Source: Clostridia bacterium
GTDB lineage: Bacteria; Bacillota; Clostridia; Christensenellales; CAAEEZ01
Direction of reading: 5' to 3'
Assembly (NCBI GenBank): GCA_900755035.1
Contig: CAAEEZ010000014.1
Span: 62,001 to 126,000 of the forward strand
Length of the DNA stretch: 64,000 nt
In this document: piece after piece, positions 32,149 to 40,628 of the stretch
Layout of the letters: each line of letters opens with the position of its first letter
How positions within the stretch are numbered: position 1 is the stretch's first letter
The notes under the pieces: model-generated
What the model was told of the DNA's origin: nothing
Seen by the model: the letters and a program-made list of their open reading frames with translations, nothing else
Database searches by the model: none
Program-made: the position numbers and the translations under genes

Positions 32149-33211
32149 AAAATTAAAAGCGCTTAAAGAGAGATTCGACAAACTAAACGAACTTATTGCC
32201 GATAACGACGTGATAAGTAATCAAGAAGAGTGGCAAAAACTAGTTAAGGAAAGGGCTAGTATGGAAGAAGTTATGGAAACCTACGCCGAGTACTTAGCGA
32301 GTGAAGAAAACTACGCTTCTTGTAAAGAAATGATTGAAATAGAAACCGACCCAGATATGAGAAGTATGGTAAAAGAAGAGATGGAAGGTTCGCATAAAAA
32401 AATGCAAGAACTTGCCGAAGTTATGAAAATACAACTTTTACCAAAAGACCCTGACGACGATAAGAACGTTATTATCGAAATTCGTGGTGGCGCAGGTGGC
32501 GACGAGGCTGCTCTATTTGGTGCAGACCTTATGAGAATGTATCTTAGATATGCAGAGCGTCATAGATGGAAGGTTAAGGAATTAGATAGCAACATTACCG
32601 AAATAGGCGGTGTAAAGGAAGCAACGTTTATGCTAACGGGAAAGGACGCTTATTCTAAATTAAAATTCGAAAGCGGCGTTCACAGAGTGCAAAGAATACC
32701 CGAAACCGAGTCGCAAGGTAGAGTGCATACGTCAACGGCAACGGTTGCAGTATTGCCCGAGGTAAAAGACGTAAATATAACGATTGAAGATAAGGATATA
32801 AGAGTAGATACCTATCGTAGTAGCGGTGCAGGCGGACAGCACGTAAACAAAACTTCCTCTGCAATTAGAATTACTCACTTTCCAACGGGAATAGTGGTTC
32901 AATGCCAAAACGAACGTAGCCAAATACAAAATAGAGAAACGGCTATGGAAATGCTTAAAAACAAACTTTACGACTTCTACAAAAGTCAAGAAGAGGCTAA
33001 GCACGCAGGCGAAAGGAAAAACCAAGTGGGTACGGGCGATAGATCCGAAAGAATTAGAACGTACAACTTCCCGCAAGGCAGGGTAACCGACCACAGAATA
33101 GGTATGACGATATACAATTTGGAAGCGTTTTTGGACGGCGACCTAGACGAGATGATTCAAGCCTTGCAAATTGCAAATCAAGAGGCGTTATTAAAAAATC
33201 AAGGCGACTAA
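32141..33211 (+). CDS. prfA: Peptide chain release factor 1
   Basis: Reads UAA and UAG and releases the finished peptide. 356 residues, full length. The GGQ catalytic loop is in SSGAGGQHVNKTSSAI near 226-241; the glutamine is the residue methylated by PrmC, encoded just upstream. The codon-reading PET/PAT-type region lies in VHRVQRIPETESQGRVHTSTATVAVLP-like sequence between 180 and 207. The start overlaps the fusion gene by eight bases, so translation is likely coupled. The stop-codon partner factor prfB is at the start of the window. Confidence 0.98.
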   Translation: MFEKLKALKERFDKLNELIADNDVISNQEEWQKLVKERASMEEVMETYAEYLASEENYASCKEMIEIETDPDMRSMVKEEMEGSHKKMQELAEVMKIQLLPKDPDDDKNVIIEIRGGAGGDEAALFGADLMRMYLRYAERHRWKVKELDSNITEIGGVKEATFMLTGKDAYSKLKFESGVHRVQRIPETESQGRVHTSTATVAVLPEVKDVNITIEDKDIRVDTYRSSGAGGQHVNKTSSAIRITHFPTGIVVQCQNERSQIQNRETAMEMLKNKLYDFYKSQEEAKHAGERKNQVGTGDRSERIRTYNFPQGRVTDHRIGMTIYNLEAFLDGDLDEMIQALQIANQEALLKNQGD

Positions 33212-33243
33212 TTTGATTTTTAATATTATTTTTGCTTGATATA

Positions 33244-33272
33244 TTGATATTGGACTTTTTTTTCGTTACAAT
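33244..33272 (+). promoter_or_regulatory. Promoter of the P-loop/thrC/trpS operon
   Basis: TTGATA 33244-33249, 17-base spacer, TACAAT 33267-33272; AAGGAGG follows before ATG 33302. Confidence 0.65.
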
Positions 33273-33301
33273 AAGTATAACAAAAAAGGAGGACCAACAA
33301 T

Positions 33302-33712
33302 ATGGTAGAAATTATTTACGGTGCTAAAGGTTCAGGTAAAACAAAAAGGATTATCGAAAGCGCAAATAACGCTTTGGAAAAAACGTCGGGCTACGTCGTT
33401 TACGTTACCGATACCGATAGATATCGTGGAGACATTGACAACAGAATAAGATATATAGACGTAACAGAATTGAATATTGCAAGTGAAAGGGGATTGAGCG
33501 GATTTGTAAAAGGCTTAATCGCAGGAAACTACGATATTCAATATATCTATATTGACGGAGCACAAAGGATTACGGGAAAAACTTTGGAAGAAATGGAAAA
33601 ATTCTACGAGGATTTGGGCGTTTTATCAAAGCAATACAACGTAAACTTCGTGCTAACAATTAGTAGAACAGAAGAAGATATGCCAGACTTCTTGGAAAAA
33701 TACATAAAATAA
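33302..33712 (+). CDS. Small P-loop ATP-binding protein of unknown role
   Basis: 136 residues beginning with a Walker A motif, IIYGAKGSGKTKRII near 4-18. A hydrophobic strand ending in acid, IQYIYIDGAQRI near 79-90, is a likely Walker B, and VNFVLTISRTEEDMP near 113-127 resembles a sensor strand. The size and pattern fit a minimal RecA/AAA-like core seen in clostridial hypothetical proteins, sometimes annotated PilT-like without support. It has a strong AAGGAGG site and lies 11 bases before thrC in an operon with no evident functional link. Confidence 0.6.
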   Translation: MVEIIYGAKGSGKTKRIIESANNALEKTSGYVVYVTDTDRYRGDIDNRIRYIDVTELNIASERGLSGFVKGLIAGNYDIQYIYIDGAQRITGKTLEEMEKFYEDLGVLSKQYNVNFVLTISRTEEDMPDFLEKYIK

Positions 33713-33723
33713 TAGGAGACAAT

Positions 33724-35208
33724 ATGAACTACATTAGCACTAGAGATTCAAAAGTATCGGTAAGTGCTAGCGAAAGTATTGTTAAAGGTATTTCAAAAGA
33801 CGGCGGATTATTTGTTCCGTCGTCTTTTCCAATTATTACCCTAGACGAAATCGCTAGTCTTTTGGACAAAAGTTACAAAGAGCGTTCGGCTTATATTATA
33901 AATAAGTACCTAACCGAATACACCTACGACGAACTATTAGACCTAACTAGCAAGGCGTACTCTAAATTTGATAGCGAAGAAACCGCACCATTAGTAAAAC
34001 TTGATGACGGTACTTTCGTTATGGAATTATGGCACGGACCAACTTGTGCGTTTAAGGATATGGCGTTAACGCTACTACCGTATCTTATGACTGCATCGAG
34101 AGATAAAGTTGGCGCAACGGAAAAAACTTTGATTTTGGTTGCAACTAGCGGCGATACGGGAAAAGCAGCACTTGAAGGATTTAGCGACGTAGACGGTACT
34201 GAGATAATAGTGTTCTATCCTAGCGACGGCGTTAGCGATATGCAAAAATTACAAATGGCTACCCAAGAGGGAAAAAACGTACACGTTGCTGCAATTAAAG
34301 GAAATTTTGACGATGCACAAAGTGGCGTTAAGAAAATATTTGCCGATAGTAAGGTAAACGACGAGCTATTAAAACTTGGCTACAAACTATCTTCGGCAAA
34401 CTCGATAAATTGGGGCAGACTAGTTCCACAAATTGCCTACTATATTTCCGCATATTGCGACCTTGTAGCAAGCGATGAGATTAACCTTGGCGACAAGGTA
34501 AACTTCTGCGTGCCTAGTGGTAACTTCGGTAACATTTTGGCAGGATACTACGCAAAGCGTATGGGATTGCCTGTAAATAAACTAATATGTGCGTCTAACG
34601 AAAACAACGTGCTTACCGATTTTATGAACACGGGCGTGTACGATATAAATAGAGATTTTTACAAAACCACAAGTCCATCTATGGATATTCTAATTTCTTC
34701 TAACCTTGAAAGGTTATTGTTTGAACTTTTTGATAGGGACGACGAAAAAATTAGGGATTTAATGGATAAACTTAAAAACGGTGGTAAATACTCGATAGAT
34801 AAAAACCTAATTGACAAAAACGACTTTACGGGTGGTTGCTGTAACGTAGAGGATACTAGCGACACTATTAGCAACGTTTTTGACGAGTACGGCTATTTGT
34901 TAGATACTCACACTGCCGTTGCTATGAACGTATACACTAATTACGTGGTTGCAACGGGCGACGAAACGCCTACCGTAATAGTATCTACTGCAAGCCCTTA
35001 CAAATTCCCTTGCGACGTATACGAGGCAATAGAGGGCAAATACATTGACGATGCGTTTACTGCTGCTAAGAAATTGCAAGTAGCGTCTGCTACCGAGATG
35101 CCTGAAAGCATTGCAAAACTAAAAGAGAAAGAAGTATTGCATAAAGACGTAATAGAAAAAGACGATATGGCTAGTACCGTAATAAAATATTGTGGCGGAG
35201 TAAAATAA
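33724..35208 (+). CDS. thrC: Threonine synthase
   Basis: PLP enzyme converting O-phosphohomoserine to threonine. 494 residues, the long class seen in many Firmicutes and proteobacteria. The PLP lysine is in GPTCAFKDMALTLLPY near 105-120, followed by LVATSGDTGKAALEGF near 138-153 and the phosphate-binding CVPSGNFGNILAGYYAKRMGLP in two parts near 261-282. GGAGA precedes the start. The stop codon overlaps the trpS start (TAATG). Other threonine genes are not in the window, and no T-box or attenuator was seen. Confidence 0.95.
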   Translation: MNYISTRDSKVSVSASESIVKGISKDGGLFVPSSFPIITLDEIASLLDKSYKERSAYIINKYLTEYTYDELLDLTSKAYSKFDSEETAPLVKLDDGTFVMELWHGPTCAFKDMALTLLPYLMTASRDKVGATEKTLILVATSGDTGKAALEGFSDVDGTEIIVFYPSDGVSDMQKLQMATQEGKNVHVAAIKGNFDDAQSGVKKIFADSKVNDELLKLGYKLSSANSINWGRLVPQIAYYISAYCDLVASDEINLGDKVNFCVPSGNFGNILAGYYAKRMGLPVNKLICASNENNVLTDFMNTGVYDINRDFYKTTSPSMDILISSNLERLLFELFDRDDEKIRDLMDKLKNGGKYSIDKNLIDKNDFTGGCCNVEDTSDTISNVFDEYGYLLDTHTAVAMNVYTNYVVATGDETPTVIVSTASPYKFPCDVYEAIEGKYIDDAFTAAKKLQVASATEMPESIAKLKEKEVLHKDVIEKDDMASTVIKYCGGVK

Positions 35209-36218
35209 TGGAAGAAAAGAAGATTATATTCAGCGGAATACAACCGACCGGTTGTATCACCCTTGGAAATTACATAGGCGCTATGCAAAATTGGCTGAAA
35301 TTACAAGACGATTACAAGTGTTTGTATTGTATAGTGGATATGCACGCTTTAACCGTAAGGCAAGACCCTGCCGAGTTTAGAAAAAGAGCCGTTAGCTTTT
35401 TTGCTCAGTACTTGGCAACGGGCTTAGACCCTGAAAAAAGCGTAATCTATTTTCAATCACACGTTCCAGAGCACGCTCAACTAACGTGGGTGCTAAATTG
35501 TAACTCGTATATTGGCGAACTAAGCCGTATGACACAGTTTAAGGACAAGGCTCAAAAACACCAAGACAACTTGAATATGGGGCTTATGGATTATCCCGTA
35601 CTAATGGCAGCCGACATACTTTTGTATCAAACGGCGTTAGTACCCGTTGGAATAGACCAAAAGCAACACGTTGAATTAGCAAGGGATATTGCTATTAGGT
35701 TTAACAACAAGTATTCTCCTACTTTCACCGTGCCAGAGCCGTATATTCCGGCAAGTGGCGCTAAAATATACAGCTTGCAAAATCCAACTGCAAAAATGAG
35801 CAAGTCCGATGCTGACGAAAACGCATATATTGCTATTATCGACGATGCCGATGCAATTATGAGAAAATTCAAAAGAGCGGTAACGGATAGCGACAACGAA
35901 ATTCGTTTTGACGCTGAAAATAAGCCGGGTATCTCGAACCTACTTACCATTTATTCTAGCGTAACGGGTACGAGCATTGAAAACGCTGAAAACGAATTTT
36001 CGGGTAAAGGATACGGCGAATTTAAGACGAAGGTCGGCGAAGCCGTAGTAGAGAAGTTGCGTCCTATTAGGGAAGAATACGATAGACTACTTAATAACAA
36101 AGACTACCTAATGGAGATTGCTGCAAAAGGCGCTAGCGAAGCATCGTATATGGCAAGAAAAACTTTGTCGAAAGTTTATAGAAAAATAGGATTTGTAGAA
36201 CCTTATAGGAAAAAATAA
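35208..36218 (+). CDS. trpS: Tryptophan--tRNA ligase
   Basis: Class I synthetase charging tRNA-Trp. 336 residues from ATG 35208, which starts MEEKKIIFSGIQPTGCITLGNYIGAM; an upstream in-frame start would only add residues from the thrC end. The HIGH-like motif is TLGN near 19-22 and the second motif is KMSKSDADENAYIAI near 197-211. Tryptophan-binding YPVLMAADIL is near 129-138. One-base overlaps with thrC and with the next gene suggest translational coupling. No T-box leader, which is often found before trpS in Firmicutes, is present here. Confidence 0.96.
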   Translation: MEEKKIIFSGIQPTGCITLGNYIGAMQNWLKLQDDYKCLYCIVDMHALTVRQDPAEFRKRAVSFFAQYLATGLDPEKSVIYFQSHVPEHAQLTWVLNCNSYIGELSRMTQFKDKAQKHQDNLNMGLMDYPVLMAADILLYQTALVPVGIDQKQHVELARDIAIRFNNKYSPTFTVPEPYIPASGAKIYSLQNPTAKMSKSDADENAYIAIIDDADAIMRKFKRAVTDSDNEIRFDAENKPGISNLLTIYSSVTGTSIENAENEFSGKGYGEFKTKVGEAVVEKLRPIREEYDRLLNNKDYLMEIAAKGASEASYMARKTLSKVYRKIGFVEPYRKK

Positions 36219-37090
36219 TGTACGGATATATTATACCTGACAAACCGAATATGCTTATAAAGGACTTTACCTTTTTTAGGGCGTTTTATTGTGGATTTTG
36301 TAAAAGCATAGGCAAAAAGTGTGGGCAAGTTGCAAGGCTTGGCACAAATTACGATATGACTTTTTTCAATATCTTTTTGCACAACGTTATGAACAAGGAA
36401 ATAGAAATTTGTCAGGAAGCGTGCATACTAAATCCCGTTAGGAAAAAGCCCGTGGTTAAAAACGACGACCTTACCGAACTTGTGGTAGACGTAAATACGT
36501 TGATGTTTTACTACAAGGTGGAGGACGACTATATCGACGGGAAAAAATTCGAGGCAAGTATGCTTGCCCCTATAATTAAGCCAAAAGCAAAAAAGGCAAG
36601 GGAAAGAATGCCCGAGATAGACGCCTTGATGAAGGAGCAATTCGTATTGCTTAGAGAGATGGAAAGGGCACAAGAAACCAGCATAGATAAAGTAAGCGAA
36701 CCGTTTAGTATAATAATTAGCGAAACAGCAAGAATAATATTAGGCGAAAAATTTAATGACGATTGCTATAATTTATGTTATAATTTAGGAAAATGGGTGT
36801 ATTTAATGGACGCACTTGACGATATTAGTGAAGATTACGAGGAAAAAAGATACAATCCGTTTTTAGCAAAATTCCAAAATTACGAGTCCAGAGAGCAATT
36901 TTTAGAGACGAACAAAGAAAATTTGGAGTTTATAATGAATTCCGTATATAACGGAATTGTAAATAGTTACAATAGGTTAGACGTTAAAATATCCGAGGGG
37001 ATTTTAAGCAACGTGTTCTATTTAGGACTAAAAAAGCAAACCGGCGATATGATTAAAGGAGAAACGAAATGCAAAACGATCCGTTTATAA
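36218..37090 (+). CDS. DUF5685 family protein
   Basis: 290 residues. MYGYIIPDKPNMLIKDFTFFRAFYCGFCKSIGKK at the start (written here across motifs: FRAFYCGFC with CxxC) and LGTNYDMTFFNIFLHNVM match the DUF5685 pattern. A late WVYLMDALDDISEDYEEKRYNPF near 193-215 has acidic residues reminiscent of isoprenoid-synthase-like helices; this likeness is only a visual impression. Function unknown. The gene usually neighbours a J-domain-like gene, as here, and overlaps it by 22 bases. Confidence 0.8.
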   Translation: MYGYIIPDKPNMLIKDFTFFRAFYCGFCKSIGKKCGQVARLGTNYDMTFFNIFLHNVMNKEIEICQEACILNPVRKKPVVKNDDLTELVVDVNTLMFYYKVEDDYIDGKKFEASMLAPIIKPKAKKARERMPEIDALMKEQFVLLREMERAQETSIDKVSEPFSIIISETARIILGEKFNDDCYNLCYNLGKWVYLMDALDDISEDYEEKRYNPFLAKFQNYESREQFLETNKENLEFIMNSVYNGIVNSYNRLDVKISEGILSNVFYLGLKKQTGDMIKGETKCKTIRL

Positions 37091-37710
37091 TTCTTGGCGT
37101 AAGCAAGGACGCTACTCAACAAGAAGTACAAGAAGCGTACGAAAGGTTACACAAAAAGTATGCTGAGGAAAGATTCTTGGAGGGCGAGAGGGGCGCTGAG
37201 GCGGCTAGAATGTACACCAAAGTAGAACTTGCTTATCAAGATGCTTTGGACTATATCCAAAACAAAGCGGTTATTAGCGATACTAATACCGAAAATAACG
37301 ACGGGGACTTTACAGGAGTGCGTGACGCATTAAAGCGTGGCGATACTAGTGGGGCTCAAAAATGCCTAGACGATATGACTAATAGAGGTGGCGAGTGGCA
37401 TTTTTGGCAAGCGGCTGTGTACTACAAAAAAAATTGGTATGAAGAAAGTAGAACGCAACTTAAAATTGCCTTGGAGTTAGAGCCAAACAACCAAAAATTC
37501 AAAGACGCTTTGGCAAAACTTGAAAAAGAACAAAGCGCAAACAATCCGTTCAACGACAAAAAGACGCAAGAACAAAATTATGATAGGACGTATTCTCAAC
37601 AACAACAGCCTGCACCAAACATAGGTGGTTGTTGCGACTGTTGTAGTTCGCTAATTTGCGCCGACTGTTGCTGTGAATTGTGTGGCGGGGATTTGATTAG
37701 TTGTTGTTAA
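37069..37710 (+). CDS. J-domain-like protein with cysteine-rich tail
   Basis: 213 residues. DPFIILGVSKDATQQEVQEAY near 4-24 is the helix I/II region of a J domain, but the HPD signature that activates DnaK is absent: the loop reads KKYAEERFLEGERG. Residues about 85-160 look like two TPR-type helical pairs (WHFWQAAVYYKKNWYEESRTQL). After a Gln/Asn-rich linker, the last 30 residues hold eleven cysteines in CCDCC, CADCCCELC and CC clusters, suggesting metal binding or lipidation/disulphide linkage. AAAGGAG precedes the ATG. Overlaps the DUF5685 gene, so the two products probably act together. Confidence 0.75.
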   Translation: MQNDPFIILGVSKDATQQEVQEAYERLHKKYAEERFLEGERGAEAARMYTKVELAYQDALDYIQNKAVISDTNTENNDGDFTGVRDALKRGDTSGAQKCLDDMTNRGGEWHFWQAAVYYKKNWYEESRTQLKIALELEPNNQKFKDALAKLEKEQSANNPFNDKKTQEQNYDRTYSQQQQPAPNIGGCCDCCSSLICADCCCELCGGDLISCC

Positions 37711-37711
37711 T

Positions 37712-38218
37712 ATGAAAAAAAGTTACGTTATTGCGTTAAGCGGTATCTCGACTGCACTTGCCGTAGCGTTCGTTATGCTAGCAGTGTATATCGAGCCTAT
37801 GACGATATCGTTTTACGTAATGAGCGCCGTAAGTATGATGTTACCACTGACGAAAGGAAGTTACAAGGGTTCTTTGCTTGCTTGCGTTGCGACTATTATT
37901 TTAACGGTTAGCATTGCAACGATTAAGGCGTTGCCGTTTGCGATTTTTTTCGGCCCGTACACGATAGTTTCGGTGCTATTATCAAAAAAACTGAAATGGT
38001 ACTTTGCCTTACCTATAAAAATAGGTTGGTTCAATTTAGTATTGTATATTCTGTACTTAGTAACGGGGTTATTAGTTATCGACTTTGACGCCCTAGGTTT
38101 TACGCTTGAATATTGGGCGATTGCTTTAATAGGCACGGTGATATTTATTGCCTACGACTTTTTAATGCAGTATGTATTTAGGGTGCTTACCTATTTAGTG
38201 GAAAAAAGAATAAAATAG
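37712..38218 (+). CDS. Multi-pass membrane protein, possible ECF-type S component
   Basis: 168 residues with five or six membrane segments (about 7-28, 30-50, 55-75, 78-95, 108-130, 135-158). The N-terminal ALSGISTALAVAFVMLA and the repeated loops with LTKGSYKGSLLAC recall substrate-specific (S) components of energy-coupling-factor transporters and the related DUF family of small membrane proteins. No ligand can be inferred. It starts one base after the J-like gene without its own Shine-Dalgarno site and ends the operon. Confidence 0.6.
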   Translation: MKKSYVIALSGISTALAVAFVMLAVYIEPMTISFYVMSAVSMMLPLTKGSYKGSLLACVATIILTVSIATIKALPFAIFFGPYTIVSVLLSKKLKWYFALPIKIGWFNLVLYILYLVTGLLVIDFDALGFTLEYWAIALIGTVIFIAYDFLMQYVFRVLTYLVEKRIK

Positions 38219-38222
38219 CTTG

Positions 38223-38248
38223 GGACTATGCAAATAGTCCTTTTTTTT
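38223..38248 (+). terminator. Intrinsic terminator of the thrC-trpS operon
   Basis: GGACTAT and ATAGTCC (38223-38229, 38234-38240), loop GCAA, then eight Ts. Confidence 0.92.
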
Positions 38249-38301
38249 ACAAAAAATTATATGAAAAGGTTTTTTTAGATAATATTTGGCAAGGCAAAAA
38301 A

Positions 38302-38329
38302 TTGACTTATTCGCAAGGTATTATACAAT
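38302..38329 (+). promoter_or_regulatory. Promoter of the arsR-type gene
   Basis: TTGACT 38302-38307, 16-base spacer, TACAAT 38324-38329, 19 bases before the ATG. Confidence 0.65.
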
Positions 38330-38347
38330 AAACTTACGAGGTAAATT

Positions 38348-38680
38348 ATGGAAAATTTTTTGAACAAACAAATGGAAAATAAGGTAAAATATTTTTTGCC
38401 AGAAACGGAAGTAGCCAAAAATCTAGCGGATTTTTTTAGCGTATTTAGCGATGAAACACGCCTTAAACTACTATCAGCGCTTGCTATACAAGATATGTGC
38501 GTTACCGACTTAGCAAAAGTGTTAGACGTAAATCAAACGACGGTAAGCCACCAACTGAAACTTCTTAAAAGCGTGGGCGTAGTTAGTTCGGTAAGATGCG
38601 GAAAGAGTATTTTCTATTCGATAAACAACAAATACGTTGGTCAGGTAATGACGTGTGGAGTTAGTTATTTAGGCTACTGA
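38348..38680 (+). CDS. ArsR-family transcriptional regulator
   Basis: 110 residues with a winged helix-turn-helix: FSVFSDETRLKLLSALA near 32-48, the recognition region VNQTTVSHQLKLLKSVGVV near 67-85 and the wing around RCGKSIFYSIN. The metal-sensing ELCVCDL motif of SmtB/ArsR proteins reads DMCVTDL, so only one of the two cysteines remains; the protein may sense something other than thiophilic metals or be redox-responsive through the other two cysteines (RCG, TCG). It is not next to a transporter; uvrC follows with its own -10 element. Own promoter upstream. Confidence 0.88.
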   Translation: MENFLNKQMENKVKYFLPETEVAKNLADFFSVFSDETRLKLLSALAIQDMCVTDLAKVLDVNQTTVSHQLKLLKSVGVVSSVRCGKSIFYSINNKYVGQVMTCGVSYLGY

Positions 38681-38696
38681 TTTTGTAAAAATATGT

Positions 38697-38707
38697 TATA
38701 ATATAAT
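38697..38707 (+). promoter_or_regulatory. Overlapping TATAAT boxes just before uvrC
   Basis: TATAAT at 38697-38702 and again 38702-38707, with ATG at 38710 and no Shine-Dalgarno site. No good -35 box was found, so the promoter call is tentative. Confidence 0.4.
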
Positions 38708-38709
38708 AG

Positions 38710-40533
38710 ATGGACTTAAGAGAAAAGGTAAAACAACTGCCACAGCAAAGTGGCGTATATATTATGTATAATGCCGACGGAGAGGTAATTTACGTCGGTA
38801 AGGCTATTAAACTAAAAAATAGAGTAAAAACTTATTTTTCCACGCCACAAACTCAAACCGAAAAGGTGAGAAAACTAATGGAAAACGTGGTGGATTTTAG
38901 GTACATAATAACAAATAATGAGATTGAGGCGCTACTACTTGAAAATACGTTAATTAAGAAATACACGCCAAAATATAATATTTTGTTAAAGGACGACAAA
39001 CAGTATCCTTTTATAAGAATAGACCTTAATAGTAAGTACCCAAAACTAGAAGTAGTAAGGAAAATAAAAAACGACAAGGCAAAGTATTTTGGACCGTATA
39101 TGCAAGGGGTGGGGGTAAACGATATTATAGAATTAGTTAGCGGAATATACCCGCTTAGAAGTTGCAATCTTAACTTTAATAAAGAAAAACCTAGCGACAG
39201 ACCTTGCTTAAATTATTACATAGGCAAATGCAAAGCCCCGTGCGTGAATAATATAAGCGAAGAGGAATACGCCGAGATTTTGAGTAAAGTTATGGCATTT
39301 TTGCGGGGAGATGACCAAAAAGTAAAGAAAATGCTAACCGAAAAGATGGAAGAATTTGCAAAGAAAGAGCAATTCGAAGTGGCAATGGCGTACCGTGATA
39401 AACTAATAATTTTTGAAAAGATAGAGAGAAAACAAGTAACGTATTTACCACAGGAATACAACCTAGATATATTCGCTTTGGCGTTTAATAAGATGTACGC
39501 TTGCGTGTCCTACATGGTAGTTAGGGCAGGAAAACTCGTTGGTGAAGAGGACTTTACTCTAAAAACCGAAACGATGCAAGAAGGCGAAGTATTCGAGGAT
39601 TTTTTGGTGCAATTTTACGAGAAAAGACCTATTACGGCAGGGGAAGTAGTAGTAAATTTTGACCTTGAAAACAAGGAAGTATTAGAGCAATATTTGAGAA
39701 ATAAGTTGGGCAAAAAAATCGAGATTATCGTGCCACAAAAAGGCGTTAAAAAACAACTTGTGGATATTGCCGAAAACAATGCGAAAGATTACCTAATTAA
39801 CCAAAAATTGAAGCTTGAAAACGAATTTGGTAGGACGCTTGGCGCTGTTGAAGAATTGCAAAAACTGCTTAACCTAAAAAAATTACCTAAAAAGATAGAG
39901 GCGTACGATATATCCAACGTGAGCGGAACGGACAAAGTCAGCAGTATGACGGTATTCGTAAACGGAAGTGCGCAAAATTCTTTGTATAGAAGGTTCAAGA
40001 TAAAAACCGTAGAGGGTGCTAACGACTTTGCGTCTATGAAGGAAACTTTGAAAAGAAGGCTTGAAAAAAGCAAAGATTCAGACGACGAAAGTTTTGGCGT
40101 TTTGCCCGATTTAATACTTATCGATGGTGGAAAAGGGCAATTAAAGTACGCAAAAGAGGCAATGCAAGAAGTGGGCGTAGAAGTGGAAATGGTGTCGCTT
40201 GCTGAAAAAAACGAAGAAATATATCTTAGCGAAGAGGGAAATCCACTCGTATTACCTAAAACGTGCCTTGCACTGCAACTTTTACAAAGGGTAAGGGACG
40301 AGGCTCACCGCTTTGCGTTGTCATACCACAGGAAATTGCGTTTAGATAGGCAAACTAGAAGCGAACTTTCGGCTGTTGAGGGAATAGGCGAAAAAAAGAT
40401 AAATATTTTGTACAAGCAGTTCAAGAGCCTAAAAAAGATAAAAGAAGCAAGCGTAACTAGCCTTAGCGAAGTAAAGGGAATAAGCGAAAGGGACGCTAAA
40501 AATATTTACGAATATTTCCATAAGGATAATTAG
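38710..40533 (+). CDS. uvrC: UvrABC excinuclease subunit C
   Basis: Makes both incisions in nucleotide excision repair. 607 residues. The GIY-YIG nuclease domain starts SGVYIMYNADGEVIYVGKA near 14-32 for the 3' cut; the UVR motif lies near 195-230 (KKEQFEVAMAYRDKL); the RNase-H-like domain with ISNVSGTDKVSSMTVF and LPDLILIDGGKGQL makes the 5' cut; two helix-hairpin-helix motifs end the protein (AVEGIGEKKINILYKQF, EVKGISERDAKNIY). The ATG has no ribosome binding site; a TATAAT lies seven bases upstream, suggesting a leaderless transcript or coupling to arsR. Confidence 0.97.
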   Translation: MDLREKVKQLPQQSGVYIMYNADGEVIYVGKAIKLKNRVKTYFSTPQTQTEKVRKLMENVVDFRYIITNNEIEALLLENTLIKKYTPKYNILLKDDKQYPFIRIDLNSKYPKLEVVRKIKNDKAKYFGPYMQGVGVNDIIELVSGIYPLRSCNLNFNKEKPSDRPCLNYYIGKCKAPCVNNISEEEYAEILSKVMAFLRGDDQKVKKMLTEKMEEFAKKEQFEVAMAYRDKLIIFEKIERKQVTYLPQEYNLDIFALAFNKMYACVSYMVVRAGKLVGEEDFTLKTETMQEGEVFEDFLVQFYEKRPITAGEVVVNFDLENKEVLEQYLRNKLGKKIEIIVPQKGVKKQLVDIAENNAKDYLINQKLKLENEFGRTLGAVEELQKLLNLKKLPKKIEAYDISNVSGTDKVSSMTVFVNGSAQNSLYRRFKIKTVEGANDFASMKETLKRRLEKSKDSDDESFGVLPDLILIDGGKGQLKYAKEAMQEVGVEVEMVSLAEKNEEIYLSEEGNPLVLPKTCLALQLLQRVRDEAHRFALSYHRKLRLDRQTRSELSAVEGIGEKKINILYKQFKSLKKIKEASVTSLSEVKGISERDAKNIYEYFHKDN

Positions 40534-40576
40534 TATTTTTCTAAAAATTTAATTAAAATTTTCACAAATTTTTGCA

Positions 40577-40612
40577 AAATATAGAAGTAAGTGTTTGATT
40601 ACTTCTATATTT
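40577..40612 (+). repeat. Perfect 14-base inverted repeat over a promoter
   Basis: AAATATAGAAGTAA (40577-40590) and TTACTTCTATATTT (40599-40612) are exact complements around an eight-base loop. The -35 candidate of the following promoter lies in the loop and right arm. It lacks a T-run, so an operator is at least as likely as a terminator for uvrC. Confidence 0.6.
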
Positions 40613-40622
40613 ATAGTATAAT
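40595..40622 (+). promoter_or_regulatory. Promoter abutting the HAD-IIB gene
   Basis: TTGATT 40595-40600, 16-base spacer, TATAAT 40617-40622, then six bases to ATG 40629. The predicted transcript begins at the start codon. Confidence 0.65.
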
Positions 40623-40628
40623 ACAGTT

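Noticed and set aside
33212..35207. T-box riboswitch before thrC or trpS
   Set aside because: No AGGGUGGNACCGCG-type T-box sequence and no long leader; the genes overlap or are a few bases apart.
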